This document shows, one piece after another, positions 35,661-45,255 of a stretch of DNA of 64,000 nucleotides (positions are counted from its first letter, which is position 1; each line of letters starts with the position of its first letter). The notes beneath the pieces were generated by a model, which searched no databases, had not been told where the DNA came from, and saw only the letters and a list, made by a program, of their open reading frames with translations. The stretch is from assembly GCA_030431715.1 (NCBI GenBank), contig JAUIIO010000004.1:126977-190976 (forward strand). Reading direction: 5' to 3'. The stretch is from a bacterium (GTDB lineage Bacteria > Bdellovibrionota_C > UBA2361 > RFPC01). A program made the position numbers and the translations under genes.

Positions 35661-36974
35661 CTATACTTGGGACGAGCTATTTAGTGGCACTAGGTCTGAA
35701 CCTTCGTTAAGAAGCTCGGTGATTACCTTTTCAGCTCCTGAGAATATAAAGCTCTCATCTTCTGTGCCGATCTGTTTGGCGAGAGCACGTGCGGCAGAGA
35801 TATTACCGCTATTTAAATACCCTCTTACAAGAGCCAGCTTAAAGAGATTGTACTCAGGATAAACATCGGCCGCCTGCTGGAGAAGTTTATTCCCTCCTTC
35901 TGACCCAAATGACATGTCATACTTACAACAAGCATACACAAATGAAAATGCTGTTTGCTCTGTCATTTGTTCAGACCTGTCTAACGCCATCTCTGAAGCG
36001 CGCATAGCTGCAAGAAGTGCTTTCCTTGATAGCTCGGTATCAATCTTTTTTAATCTGTTAGATAGCGCTGTAAAATTCTTCATCCATGAGAAGTATCGTT
36101 GGTTACTTGTGCTCCGCTGAAGAGTTAAGAGAACTTCTAGAACCTTCTGCGCTCTTTTTGCCGTGGTGTGTTTCTCAAGTATCTCTTTGCGCCCTGCAGC
36201 AGCGATAGATCGGGCAAGCTCTGGCTGCTCAAGATACATTCTTATCTTTTGTGCGGCATCTTGAACATTTCCCTTCTCATAGGTTACAAGATGTTTTCCA
36301 TCCTCAAAGAGTGCGGTAAGCCCATTCCCACTCATCTCTGTTAAAAGCATTGAGCCAGACATCATGGCTTCAAATACTCTAAAGTTGAGGTCGCCTTTTA
36401 CGGTTTGATTGATAACTATTCGGCTATGAGGAAAAATCTCCCAGTATTTCCCCGTCATGCATAGCACTGGTACTTCTTTCTGGAGCGCTTCAAAAAAATC
36501 CACTCGCTCTTCATTCAGTTCTCTATTTAGCGTACCAACAAAAACACAACCGTGTTCAAGGTGTGACGAAGGCTCAACGTAACGTGAAGCCCAAAGTGGC
36601 AGCCATTCAACGGGCACAGGAGATTTTCTATTTATCTCTGTGCAATAATCACGCTGCGCCATAAAAACATGATCGACAACATGACAGAGGGAGTCATGTA
36701 ACTCAGCATGGTGATGTACATCCACAGAGTAAAAGAGAAGTGGGATGGATGTCTCAGCTAGGCCCTCTACGATAAGCGGCGCACTATTATCAAGGATAAG
36801 GATACGATCAGGCGCCTTGCCACCAAGATGCCCCTCGATGATGGAATCGAGATGGATGAGTGGTACATGCAAGGTTACGTCGAGATGTGTACCGAGGCCA
36901 CATGTTGTTACCTCATGCCCTTCTCGTCTAAAATCTTCTGCAAACCAATCCTGGTTTAGAATCAGTATGTTCAT
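35661..36974 (-). CDS. Glycosyltransferase (CgeB-like/GT4 C-terminal domain)
   Basis: A 437-residue protein. The N-terminal half (about 1-140) is a Rossmann-like domain (ILILNQDWF, DRILILDNSAP, PLLFYSVDVHHH), the second (about 150-290) the donor-binding domain of CgeB-type GT-B enzymes: GCVFVGTLN, then SRIVINQTVKGDLNFRVFEA with the ExxxxG-like EAMMSGSMLLTE and a C-terminal ARSIAAAGRKEILEKHT. The last ~140 residues are helical, TPR-like. It overlaps by ATGA with the giant glycosyltransferase upstream, so the two probably act on the same surface polymer or protein (flagellin, LPS or capsule). Acceptor and sugar unknown. Confidence 0.8.
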   Translation of the reverse strand: MNILILNQDWFAEDFRREGHEVTTCGLGTHLDVTLHVPLIHLDSIIEGHLGGKAPDRILILDNSAPLIVEGLAETSIPLLFYSVDVHHHAELHDSLCHVVDHVFMAQRDYCTEINRKSPVPVEWLPLWASRYVEPSSHLEHGCVFVGTLNRELNEERVDFFEALQKEVPVLCMTGKYWEIFPHSRIVINQTVKGDLNFRVFEAMMSGSMLLTEMSGNGLTALFEDGKHLVTYEKGNVQDAAQKIRMYLEQPELARSIAAAGRKEILEKHTTAKRAQKVLEVLLTLQRSTSNQRYFSWMKNFTALSNRLKKIDTELSRKALLAAMRASEMALDRSEQMTEQTAFSFVYACCKYDMSFGSEGGNKLLQQAADVYPEYNLFKLALVRGYLNSGNISAARALAKQIGTEDESFIFSGAEKVITELLNEGSDLVPLNSSSQV

Positions 36975-39900
36975 AGTCCCAGTGAAGAGGCTCCCTCTTT
37001 TTTACTCTGTATCGCTTGAACGAGCTCTTGTGCATGGACATTCTCTTTGTCAAAAATAAGTACTTTTTGAACTTCAGAGAGTGCTTCATCAAGCTTATCC
37101 TGAGCAAAATAACAGCCCGCCAATGAATACAGAAAGTTCAGATCTGCTGGATGATATTCAAGATACTCTTCAAGGGCTCTTTCTACCCCAGTATAATTTT
37201 TGGTTGAATAGCCGATCTCAATAATACCATAGAGCGCTCGAGTATTTTCAGGATTCATTTTAAATGCCTGCTGATAGTACTCCCACGCTCTTGATTCATC
37301 TCCTGCGACACCAGCACACAGACCTAGCCCAGCAAGAGCCACATCACACTGACTATCGATTGAGAGCGCTTTTTCAAATAAAGACTGTGCTTTGTTCCAG
37401 TCCTCATCATTTGCCTCTAGAGCTCCCACTCCACATATGGCTCTAGTTGATTGAGGATGAGCGCCAAGGATCTCATTAAAAAGTCGTCTTGCTTCTTCAA
37501 CTTCCCCCCGTATCGCTTTCATCTCGGCAAAAAGGAGAGTCGCTTGCTCTTTTTGCGCGGGAGAAAGAGCTGGGTTTTTAAGAAGCTCCTCAGCATCACC
37601 CATGACTTTCTCATACTGTCTCTTTTTCTTACACTCTTCGAGTTCCGCAAGAACGGCGTCAAGACTATCAAACGAGCCGCTACGTTTTTCAATCAGACTA
37701 TCAATACTTTCTTTGATAATTTGCTTGTCTAACCCTTTCTGTTTTACTTCAGGTTCAGTAGGCGCTACTTTCGAAAGCTCCACTAAGAGTTCCTTAGCTC
37801 CTCTATGCTCAGTTTTTTGTTCAAGCACCTTATTCGCCTGCTGCTCAGCTTCTGCGTACATCTGCATGCGAAAGAGACAACCTGCTAAACAATAACGCAT
37901 GTCAGCTTCTTCAGGGTGACGTTCAACGAAACTCACTAAGACACGATGAAGGTCCTCAAAACGCTCAAGCTTATAAGAACACTCCATAAGCTGCATGATC
38001 GCTACCATTTGAAACGGATCCCCAGCGAGCGCACGAACAAAGTACGGGTAGGCCTCTTCTGGGGCCTCACGCATCATCGCACACATTCCAAGCCCGGAGA
38101 GGGTTCGAGGATCTTCACTTGACATCTTATGTGCTTGTACAAAGTATTTTTCTGCCTGCTCAGCATTTCCTTCAGCCATATACACCGCCGCTCGGTTGCG
38201 ATAAACACGCAACTCGTTAGGGGCAATATCACCGGCTCTGCTAAGAAGCTCATGGGCACGAGCAAAGTCACCTTCTCTCGCTGCTTCCTGTCCTTGATCG
38301 ATAAGTGTCAGCGCTTCTGCCGGGGTAATGCCTGTTGCTGCACCAGCTCCCGGAACCTTTGCTCCAAATCCTCCAGTCACAGATACAGGAGTATGAACTT
38401 CTGGCACCTGTACAGGTACTTCCTGTCTTACTGGGGCAAGGCTTTCGTAGAGACGAAGAGTATTCTCAGCAAACCGACTCCAGGTATATTGAGAGACTAT
38501 TGTTTTTAAGTTCTCATCTACCGGAGAGTAATAAGCAGCAAGTACTGCATTCCTTACAGAATGTTCACTAGCAGGATCACAATAGTATGCGCGCTCCTTG
38601 AAATAATCTTTTGCCGTACCGTTCTCAGTCACGACAACATTACAGCCGTAATACGCTGCTTCAAGAGAAACAAGCCCCGGAAGCTCATACCAGCTTGGTA
38701 GCACATGCACTTTCGCCGCGGCATAGGCACTTGCGAGCATCTCTGGGGAGAGTCTTTCAAGCACAAGCGTTTCACCTTTACGCTTGTAAGAACTCACTGC
38801 TTCAAAATAGTCAGCCTGATACGAGAAACCACCCGATGCAAAGACGACCGGAAGATCAACATCTTCAAGCGCTTTAAGTAACATCAACTGGTTTTTCCGT
38901 GACTCAAATCGCCCTACACAGAAGATAAAGTCTTTTACCCCATACTCGCGTTCAAACAACGTCGGATTAGCATCTTGCTCACTGACTTCATAGCCAAGTG
39001 GAATTGTTACTACAGGAGCTGTTTGACCATAGGTTTTCTGTAAAACTCGAGCCTCTTCTTCTCCGTTCACTAAGAGCGCAGAAGCATTTTGAGCCGCCCA
39101 GCTGTTATCAAAAGGCGCACATCCAGGTACTTGAGAAGGGTCTTTCCAATTGCTTGCCAACCACTCACGGTCTTGTCCCACTTGAACATATTGAACAAGC
39201 GCTCTTGCGGCCTCAATAGACTGCTCATGAAATGTCGGGATATCCTCACAGAGCGTTGTAACAACGAAAGGAACGCTTGCCTCCTTTGCCCTCTTCCCGA
39301 GAACCTCTACCATCTGAGGCATCGCAAAGTTTATGAGATGCACGAGATGATAGTCTTTTGGATCTTCTGTAAGTTCAAGATCAACTTTAACGTCTACACC
39401 ACGTTCCTGAAGACCTGTAACGAGCTTATCTACGACAACGGTATCCCCACCACGGTGAGTATACATGTTCGAGCGATTCTGAATTAGCACCTTCAATCCG
39501 GCGGTAGAAGATACAGTTTTCTTCGTTTCCACTTCTACATTCTCCTTCTTACGTTTTCCGGGATGAAACCCGAGTTCTTTGTAAATTTGTAATACTTTTC
39601 TAGCGATCTTTGGCCAACAATGCTCTTGTGCGTAGGCTTGAGCTTTCGTTCGCAGTTCTTGCTGAAGCGGTTCATTGCTCAACAGAATTCCCAACGAGTG
39701 AGGCACAGGAAATCCTGAGGAGATATGCCAGACGGCATCACCGTACTGCACAAATGGTGGAGCAAGTGAGGTAGCGACCAAAGCTCCAGCGCCAAGCGCC
39801 AGCGAACAGGCTCCGGACGCCTCATAGTGGCCGGAGCGATAGTTCATAAGCACCACATCAGCCGCCTGCAAGTATCTTGTCACTTCTTCTGTTCTTAGAA

Positions 39901-41824
39901 AGGTATCTATGAACTTCACATACGGCATAACCCCTTGCTCTGCGGCAAGTTGCCTAAGACTCTTGAGGTACTGCAGAGAATTCGGATCTGAAGTGTTAGG
40001 TCTGCCGGCAACATATCCACATACGTTTAATCCTTGCGCACGTAAATCTTTTACCGAAGTGATCAGCTCTTCTATGCCTTTATGAGGCTGAACAAACCCA
40101 AAACATACTACTGCCTTCTCATCAGGTGAAAATCCAAGTTCATTCCTCAATGCATATCGCTCAGAGTCTTCAAGCTGAGGTTTGACATCAATCCCATGAG
40201 GCACAAAAAAGGTCGTAGATGCATCAGCACCATTTGCCACGGCTTCTAGTCGTGCCTCAGGTGAGTGAACCAGTACGGCATCAACAGCTTCAAACAGAGC
40301 CCGTGCTTGAGGTCGTTCTGTAAAGATACTGTGCAGATGAAGCACGACTTTACAGCCTTGGTCCTGAAGCGTTCGCACGAACCGAACAAATGGCTCAACT
40401 GGAAACAGAAGTGGATTATGGATATTTAGGTGCAGGAGTTTGAGCTCATGCTCCCTGACGGCTTGAAGCACCTCAGTCCAATCTGTCTGTCCCTTGCTCC
40501 AACAACGCACAACATTGGCTTGATCCTGACTTCTCTCAGCTTCGGGTGTGTCTTCTGCAAGCACCAGATACTGTTCAGAATCCATCTCTGAGAAGAGATA
40601 GTTGGCATATGTTGCCAGTCCGCACTGTTGATTCCATGTCGTTAAAATCCCAAACGGAGCCGTAGAACCTGTTTCAGGATCAGAGGTAACAGCTTCGGCC
40701 GAAATACGCATGATCTCACAAGCTACCCTCTCCCAAGTATACCGTGGACGCTGAATCTCTAACGCCTTTTCGGTCATACCCATGAGTATCTCCGGGTTTG
40801 AAAGCAGTCTGTCGAGCTCTCGAGTAAGGGCATCTACAGATATCTCTTCTAATACCGAACCGGTCACTCCATGAACAACTCCTTCACCTAGACCACCAAC
40901 ATTGAAGGTCACAACAGGACACCCCGTAACTTGAGCTTCTATAGATGTCAGCGGAAATGGGTCAAACCAGATTGAAGGAACAACTGCGATTCCTGCCTCC
41001 TGATAGCTTTGAGATATCTGGCTCTGATCTACCGCACCGTGAAAAGTCAGTCCGGGAAGTTGTGATGCAATCTCCTTTTCATCAAAAAGAGGTTCACGCC
41101 CCCACATCTGAGCACTCCCATAAACATCAAGCATAATGTCAGGATGTTTCTGTTTGAGCTGTGCAAATGATTCTATAAGAAAATGTATCCCTTTGTCCTG
41201 AACCAGAGCTCCCGCAAAGACAAGCCTTTTATAATTTCTGGCTTCCTTTCCAACCGCAGGAAACATCTCCTGATCGACACCGTTATGAACTACGGTTACC
41301 TTTGTCGGATCGGCCATGTCTTTAATAAAAAATTCTCGCTGTGCTTCTGATACGCAAACTATCTTATCTACTGCCGCTGAGAGAGCAGCAGCACTAATGC
41401 CGGTGTCATTACTCGTACGATCATGTGAAATAAGAATCCTAGACTGGCAGCCTGGATAGTTTCCAGACATCAACACGGCAAGAGCACGACCTGATGATAT
41501 GAGGTGATACTGACCAAGCTCTCTTTCGGCTCTGGTAAATGCCGCGCGAACGTCATAACCTTTCCCAAGGTCCCAGAACTCAACTCCCCTATCTACCTGC
41601 TCTTCTCCCTCTCGAAGTTCAGCCGCGATGACCACACGACATCCTTCTTTAACAAGGTAACGCGCAAGAAAGAGTGTCGCCATTTCGGCACCCGCATTGA
41701 CCCCTTTTACGCTAAGAGAGTAGTCCTTATGTACTATTAAGTAGCTCTTATTCTTCATCAAATATATGTACAGCGCCTCCTGCATCTGGAATGAGATACT
41801 TTGTGCGCTCATTACTACTTGCAA
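36971..41824 (-). CDS. Giant protein: three glycosyltransferase family 4-like modules plus TPR repeats
   Basis: A 1,617-residue fusion. Three GT-B modules lie in series: about 25-390 (VCVSEAQREFF, HNGVDQEMFP, LVFAGALVQDKGIHFL, AVVPSIWFDPFPLTSIEAQV), about 395-745 (GILTTWNQQCGLATYANYLF, VLHLHSIFTERP, VPHGIDVKPQ, CFGFVQPHKGIEELI) and about 770-1,140 (LVHLINFAMPQMVEVLGKRA, FCVGRFESRKNQLMLLKAL, HVLPSWYELPGLVSLEAAYY). The second module's C-terminal donor site (LMNYRSGHYEASGACSLALG) is altered relative to the E-x7-E pattern of the first and third. Residues about 1,190-1,617 are TPR repeats. Such GT-TPR fusions modify surface proteins or polysaccharides. M24 (41755) is a possible alternative start, since the family's Rossmann strand begins right after it. 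Confidence 0.88.
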   Translation of the reverse strand: MQVVMSAQSISFQMQEALYIYLMKNKSYLIVHKDYSLSVKGVNAGAEMATLFLARYLVKEGCRVVIAAELREGEEQVDRGVEFWDLGKGYDVRAAFTRAERELGQYHLISSGRALAVLMSGNYPGCQSRILISHDRTSNDTGISAAALSAAVDKIVCVSEAQREFFIKDMADPTKVTVVHNGVDQEMFPAVGKEARNYKRLVFAGALVQDKGIHFLIESFAQLKQKHPDIMLDVYGSAQMWGREPLFDEKEIASQLPGLTFHGAVDQSQISQSYQEAGIAVVPSIWFDPFPLTSIEAQVTGCPVVTFNVGGLGEGVVHGVTGSVLEEISVDALTRELDRLLSNPEILMGMTEKALEIQRPRYTWERVACEIMRISAEAVTSDPETGSTAPFGILTTWNQQCGLATYANYLFSEMDSEQYLVLAEDTPEAERSQDQANVVRCWSKGQTDWTEVLQAVREHELKLLHLNIHNPLLFPVEPFVRFVRTLQDQGCKVVLHLHSIFTERPQARALFEAVDAVLVHSPEARLEAVANGADASTTFFVPHGIDVKPQLEDSERYALRNELGFSPDEKAVVCFGFVQPHKGIEELITSVKDLRAQGLNVCGYVAGRPNTSDPNSLQYLKSLRQLAAEQGVMPYVKFIDTFLRTEEVTRYLQAADVVLMNYRSGHYEASGACSLALGAGALVATSLAPPFVQYGDAVWHISSGFPVPHSLGILLSNEPLQQELRTKAQAYAQEHCWPKIARKVLQIYKELGFHPGKRKKENVEVETKKTVSSTAGLKVLIQNRSNMYTHRGGDTVVVDKLVTGLQERGVDVKVDLELTEDPKDYHLVHLINFAMPQMVEVLGKRAKEASVPFVVTTLCEDIPTFHEQSIEAARALVQYVQVGQDREWLASNWKDPSQVPGCAPFDNSWAAQNASALLVNGEEEARVLQKTYGQTAPVVTIPLGYEVSEQDANPTLFEREYGVKDFIFCVGRFESRKNQLMLLKALEDVDLPVVFASGGFSYQADYFEAVSSYKRKGETLVLERLSPEMLASAYAAAKVHVLPSWYELPGLVSLEAAYYGCNVVVTENGTAKDYFKERAYYCDPASEHSVRNAVLAAYYSPVDENLKTIVSQYTWSRFAENTLRLYESLAPVRQEVPVQVPEVHTPVSVTGGFGAKVPGAGAATGITPAEALTLIDQGQEAAREGDFARAHELLSRAGDIAPNELRVYRNRAAVYMAEGNAEQAEKYFVQAHKMSSEDPRTLSGLGMCAMMREAPEEAYPYFVRALAGDPFQMVAIMQLMECSYKLERFEDLHRVLVSFVERHPEEADMRYCLAGCLFRMQMYAEAEQQANKVLEQKTEHRGAKELLVELSKVAPTEPEVKQKGLDKQIIKESIDSLIEKRSGSFDSLDAVLAELEECKKKRQYEKVMGDAEELLKNPALSPAQKEQATLLFAEMKAIRGEVEEARRLFNEILGAHPQSTRAICGVGALEANDEDWNKAQSLFEKALSIDSQCDVALAGLGLCAGVAGDESRAWEYYQQAFKMNPENTRALYGIIEIGYSTKNYTGVERALEEYLEYHPADLNFLYSLAGCYFAQDKLDEALSEVQKVLIFDKENVHAQELVQAIQSKKEGASSLGL

Positions 41825-42301
41825 GATGCGTGCACAATTTGAATTCGATGTAGAGCTATGATTTCACAAGAATTTTTGAATGAAGAGATTAAGCCACTTC
41901 CAAAACGCCAAAAATATGACGGTCTGAGAAGATGGTCAAAAACAAGGATCTGATAAGAAGAAAAATGCGGCTGGAAACTTAAAATGAGGAAACAATGTTA
42001 TATGTGCTCCCCTTTCCAGTACAGGCACATCTTAATAAATGAGAGGATAAAGCTACACGGTTTTTCGGTTTTCTCAGGTCTTTAGATAAGGTCTTTTTTC
42101 CCGGTTTCTTGGTTTTAATTTTTCCTTGCTCGATGGTTGCAGCTTTATCCTACTCACCTTTCCTCCATCATCATAACTCGTCCCACACCCCAAAACTCCT
42201 CCTCCTAATCCTCCTCCTGCACTTGCACCTGCACGAAAAACAATTAACAAAATTTCAATGAAACAAAAGAGCGCTAGCTTCGAAAAGCACTCCCGAAAGA
42301 G
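41825..42301. other. Intergenic region upstream of the giant glycosyltransferase
   Basis: No supported gene. One 31-codon frame (41858-41953, MISQEFLNEEIKPLPKRQKY...) lacks a ribosome-binding site. The right part is pyrimidine-rich on the plus strand, with CTCCTCCTCCTAATCCTCC near 42188 and two CTTGCACCTGCAC-like words; on the minus strand this gives a GGAGGA-rich stretch. Confidence 0.4.
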
Positions 42302-43309
42302 CTATCCAACCAGCCAGTTCCAGCCGTGACCACGCCGGACGCAGAGCTTGGATTCCTCAAGAAGTTCGTTCTTTGAATTCTCATCAATACTCAACGCATC
42401 AAAGAATTCAGCATCAACTTCCGTGACCCCACCAGTACGAATCCACTCACACACCACATAAGCAGAGAGCCAGAGAAGCTCCTCATCGTTACTTACTCGC
42501 TCTAGAGGGTTATCAGATGCATAACTGAGAGTTCCAAAGGAAGCGTTCCTCCCACATCCTGCAGCGGATAATACCATTACACTCACCTGCAATGGGTCAC
42601 ACTTATAGACCTTCATACCCACGGCGCGAATGGAAGCACCGGTAGCTAATAGTTCGAGGGCTTCACGAGCCTCATTGAGATCCCCCTGCGCGATAAGTAT
42701 CGTTAACCCGATTCTGCCTGAAAATCCGGCTAACATCGCTCTTCCCGGACCAAATTCTTTTGAACACTTTCCAACGCTTAAGCCGATACGTGCTCGTAAG
42801 AGAGCATCCTCAAGGATGGGATTCCAAATCCTCTCATGTGGTAAATTTTTAAGACGCCGACAAACAGAATGAATGACGCTGGCAGCAGCAATAACATCAG
42901 CATCAGAACTTTTAAGAGCGGCTCTGACTTTGTTCGTCTTCTCACCACATCCCATATATGGATCACTTGCTACTGCAAACAAAAGTCGGCGCAATCCAAA
43001 GACATGCCCTTCGGTTAACTCAGCCTCACCGGCTGGCTTTGTAAAAACAAAATTCGAAAGTCTCCAAATAAAGTAAGGTACAGGTCGAAATTTATGTACC
43101 TTCTCAGAAGCGATGTTCCAAGCAACAGATTGATCTGAGGAGCTTCCGCCCGACTCTACTTCAAGAACAGCTTCTTCTGTTTCTTTAAGCGTTTTCTCAA
43201 GCTGTATCTCAAATTCATCACGCGAATCCTCGGCATCGACATCATCTACCAGTCCGGCGCCACGGCCCGATTCCTGCTCTTCATGTAGATCTTTATTCTC
43301 CATCCCCAT
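42302..43309 (-). CDS. Hypothetical helical protein
   Basis: A 335-residue cytosolic protein that I do not recognise. Residues 1-55 are acidic and disordered-looking (EEQESGRGAG, LEKTLKETEEAVLEVESGG). From about 75 on it is alpha-helical, with VPYFIWRLSNFVFTKPAG, FGLRRLLFAVASDP and repeated helix pairs around 130-260, and four to six cysteines. The helical layout faintly recalls HEAT/HDOD-type scaffolds but no diagnostic motif is visible. It stands alone between intergenic regions of 260-480 bases. Confidence 0.65.
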   Translation of the reverse strand: MGMENKDLHEEQESGRGAGLVDDVDAEDSRDEFEIQLEKTLKETEEAVLEVESGGSSSDQSVAWNIASEKVHKFRPVPYFIWRLSNFVFTKPAGEAELTEGHVFGLRRLLFAVASDPYMGCGEKTNKVRAALKSSDADVIAAASVIHSVCRRLKNLPHERIWNPILEDALLRARIGLSVGKCSKEFGPGRAMLAGFSGRIGLTILIAQGDLNEAREALELLATGASIRAVGMKVYKCDPLQVSVMVLSAAGCGRNASFGTLSYASDNPLERVSNDEELLWLSAYVVCEWIRTGGVTEVDAEFFDALSIDENSKNELLEESKLCVRRGHGWNWLVG

Positions 43310-43568
43310 TTCCGTAGAAAACCTCTCAACCCTACTCTGATAGCTAGGGTCTTACGAGCTATATTTACTTGCCCGTTCATGTCCCCGTCAGAACACGCAT
43401 CCGGGCAAAGGCTGAACGCTTACCTATATTTCGGCAATTTGCTCTATTGCCTTGAATTTCCAGTATTTTTAGGATAACTATGTATTAGAATGGAATTAGG
43501 CTCTTGCCATCCTCAAAATTAAGCTGTTTAATTCCAACACGTTAACATTTTTACACAGGTAGAATCAT

Positions 43569-43904
43569 ATGGGAAATTCGAGGTACTGTCTCACTAAAGC
43601 GGATCTGGCTGATGCGATTTATGCTGCGCTTCCAGTAGATAAGCAGAAAGCAGCTCAAATTATTGAGGACTACATTGAGCTCATTAAAGATGCGCTAGAA
43701 AAAGAAGGCAAAGTCATGCTTTCAGGCTTCGGATCATATGAAGTGAAATTCAAACCACCACGCCGTGGAAGAAATCCGCAAACTGGTGACTCAATCATCT
43801 TACGCGCTAGAAGAGTGGTGAAGTTTAAACCCAGCCAACTTTTAAGAAAGGCTATTAACGGTCAGCCGTATGATAGTTCTGAGGCGGACAACGAAGAGTT
43901 GTAG
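43569..43904 (+). CDS. ihfA: Integration host factor/HU-family DNA-bending protein (IHF-alpha-like)
   Basis: A 111-residue histone-like protein. LTKADLADAIYAAL is the N-terminal helix, KVMLSGFGSYEVK the conserved central turn, PPRRGRNPQTGDSIILRARRVVKFKPSQLLRKAI the beta-arm with the DNA-intercalating RNP (R-G-R-N-P) tip. The R-R-V-V-x-F-x-P segment is closer to IHF-alpha than to HU. The C-terminal ~15 residues (QPYDSSEADNEEL) are an acidic extension. Sigma-54 activators of the kind encoded at 14-18 kb usually need IHF to bend the promoter, so this protein may assist them. The gene stands alone; a hairpin overlaps its stop. Confidence 0.92.
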   Translation: MGNSRYCLTKADLADAIYAALPVDKQKAAQIIEDYIELIKDALEKEGKVMLSGFGSYEVKFKPPRRGRNPQTGDSIILRARRVVKFKPSQLLRKAINGQPYDSSEADNEEL

Positions 43905-43930
43905 GCTTTTTAAAAAGCTCTTCTACAACT
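43897..43930 (+). terminator. Hairpin overlapping the IHF stop codon
   Basis: AGTTGTAG pairs with CTACAACT, and inside it GCTTTTTAAAAAGC is a perfect palindrome. The stem begins in the last codons of the IHF gene and is followed by only TTCC, so if it terminates transcription it is of weak type; it might instead stabilise the 3' end. Confidence 0.45.
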
Positions 43931-44098
43931 TTCCTAACTAAAGATTTACTCTTATAACGGCATGCTGCTGCATGCCTTTCTAATTCTTTTTCTTTGGTGC
44001 AGGCGCAGGAGGAAGAGGAGGAGTTAGTGTAGGTTACAACCTTGTGCAAACGCTCACACTACGGCGCGCTCCTCCTACTGCTAAAAGAGTCAGCTAAA

Positions 44099-44422
44099 CT
44101 AGGCGCATTCCTCATCAGCAGAGAAGAGAACTGGTGGATTTTTAAGCTGCATTCCGGACTGTTTTATTCTTAGCCAAATGTCTCTAGCGAGCTCTTTGTT
44201 CTCTTTATCGAGCATTTTATATATCTTAGAATTATTAAGGATATTGTTAATAGCGCTCACAGCGAATATAGGCGCCACGGTGTCATCTGCCATACCATCG
44301 CGAATGCTAAGGAGGAACGACTTGAGATCTGCCGCACTGGTCACTTCCCCACTCGCTGCTGTAGTCTTTTTCTTACTAGTTCCTTTCTTAGACTTTGTCT
44401 CGCCTGATTTCTTTGTAGTCAT
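44099..44422 (-). CDS. Small hypothetical protein with Lys-rich N-terminus
   Basis: A 107-residue protein. The first 25 residues are basic and low-complexity (TTKKSGETKSKKGTSKKK), as in small nucleoid or ribosome-associated proteins. The rest forms about four helices (SAADLKSFLLSIRDGMADD, IFAVSAINNILNN, DKENKELARDIWLRIKQSG). I do not recognise a family. It follows the response-regulator-like gene on the minus strand at 131 bases and may have its own promoter. Confidence 0.65.
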   Translation of the reverse strand: MTTKKSGETKSKKGTSKKKTTAASGEVTSAADLKSFLLSIRDGMADDTVAPIFAVSAINNILNNSKIYKMLDKENKELARDIWLRIKQSGMQLKNPPVLFSADEECA

Positions 44423-44553
44423 TCCTTATCCTTCGTATACCCTTACTACCAGCACAGCACATGATATGAGAACTGTGGGTGCGCAGGAGATTTAATTACA
44501 TATGCTAATAAGATACTTTCTCACTCCGATCTGATTCGCAAGATCTCATGCCC

Positions 44554-45234
44554 CTACTCACCCTGAATAAGCTCTGAGACATTAAATTCTCTACAAACCT
44601 CCGCCGTTACCTCAGCCACGACCTCAGGGAGCGTTTCTAAACCAGCATTTTGAAATCGCATATCGCTTCGTAAAACTTCAAGCAGTCGCATCTGAATACC
44701 ATAGGCAACCACCATTCGCTTATCTAGTGGAGTCATACTACCTCCCCTCTCACGATCGCTACTCTCAACCTCACATATAGCCTCTGCCTTTTGTTGTTGA
44801 TGGCTAGCTACCGAAGCTAAGTCCTCGTCCGGTATCTCTCTTGGCTCTGGTGGATGCTTCTCAAAATGCTCAATGAGCTTCCTCACCTGTTGCGTAAACG
44901 TTGGAAACTCAACTGGTAACTTAAGACTCGCTTCAAAGATATTTGTTTTCTCATACCCCGGCTCATCCTTCTCATGGAGAAGCACAATTGGGGTCGTCTG
45001 AAGATCTACATGAGACTTCACGTTTTTAGAGAGTTCAACTGCAGGATTTGAATCTCCAGAAACGTCACATCGGGCAAAGACGAGCTTCGGCTTCATCTCA
45101 AGCATAGCGCGCTTGGCCTCTTCAATGCTCTCCGCACGCAGAACATCCATCTCAATGAGCTTCATAGAAGCGATAATATCGCTCTCAGTCGATGCATCAC
45201 ATCCAAAGAGTAAACATGTCTCTCCCTGTGTCAT
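44554..45234 (-). CDS. Degenerate receiver-domain protein
   Basis: A 226-residue protein. Residues 1-120 follow a CheY-like fold: TCLLFGCDASTESDI in place of the usual acidic pair, PKLVFARCDVSGDS at the phospho-acceptor strand, TTPIVLLHEKDEP and SLKLPVEFPTFTQQV (the 'K-P' at beta5). The acidic pocket is largely lost, so phosphorylation is doubtful. The C-terminal ~100 residues are helical without a DNA-binding motif. It lies 21 bases downstream of the OmpA-like lipoprotein gene on the same strand. Function unknown; a pseudo-receiver adaptor is the likeliest reading. Confidence 0.6.
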   Translation of the reverse strand: MTQGETCLLFGCDASTESDIIASMKLIEMDVLRAESIEEAKRAMLEMKPKLVFARCDVSGDSNPAVELSKNVKSHVDLQTTPIVLLHEKDEPGYEKTNIFEASLKLPVEFPTFTQQVRKLIEHFEKHPPEPREIPDEDLASVASHQQQKAEAICEVESSDRERGGSMTPLDKRMVVAYGIQMRLLEVLRSDMRFQNAGLETLPEVVAEVTAEVCREFNVSELIQGE

Positions 45235-45255
45235 ATTCTCCTTTCCCCCAGCGCC

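Noticed and set aside
41858-41953. 31-codon frame MISQEFLNEEIKP... upstream of the giant glycosyltransferase
   Set aside because: No Shine-Dalgarno sequence and no hydrophobic or family motif; too short to support.
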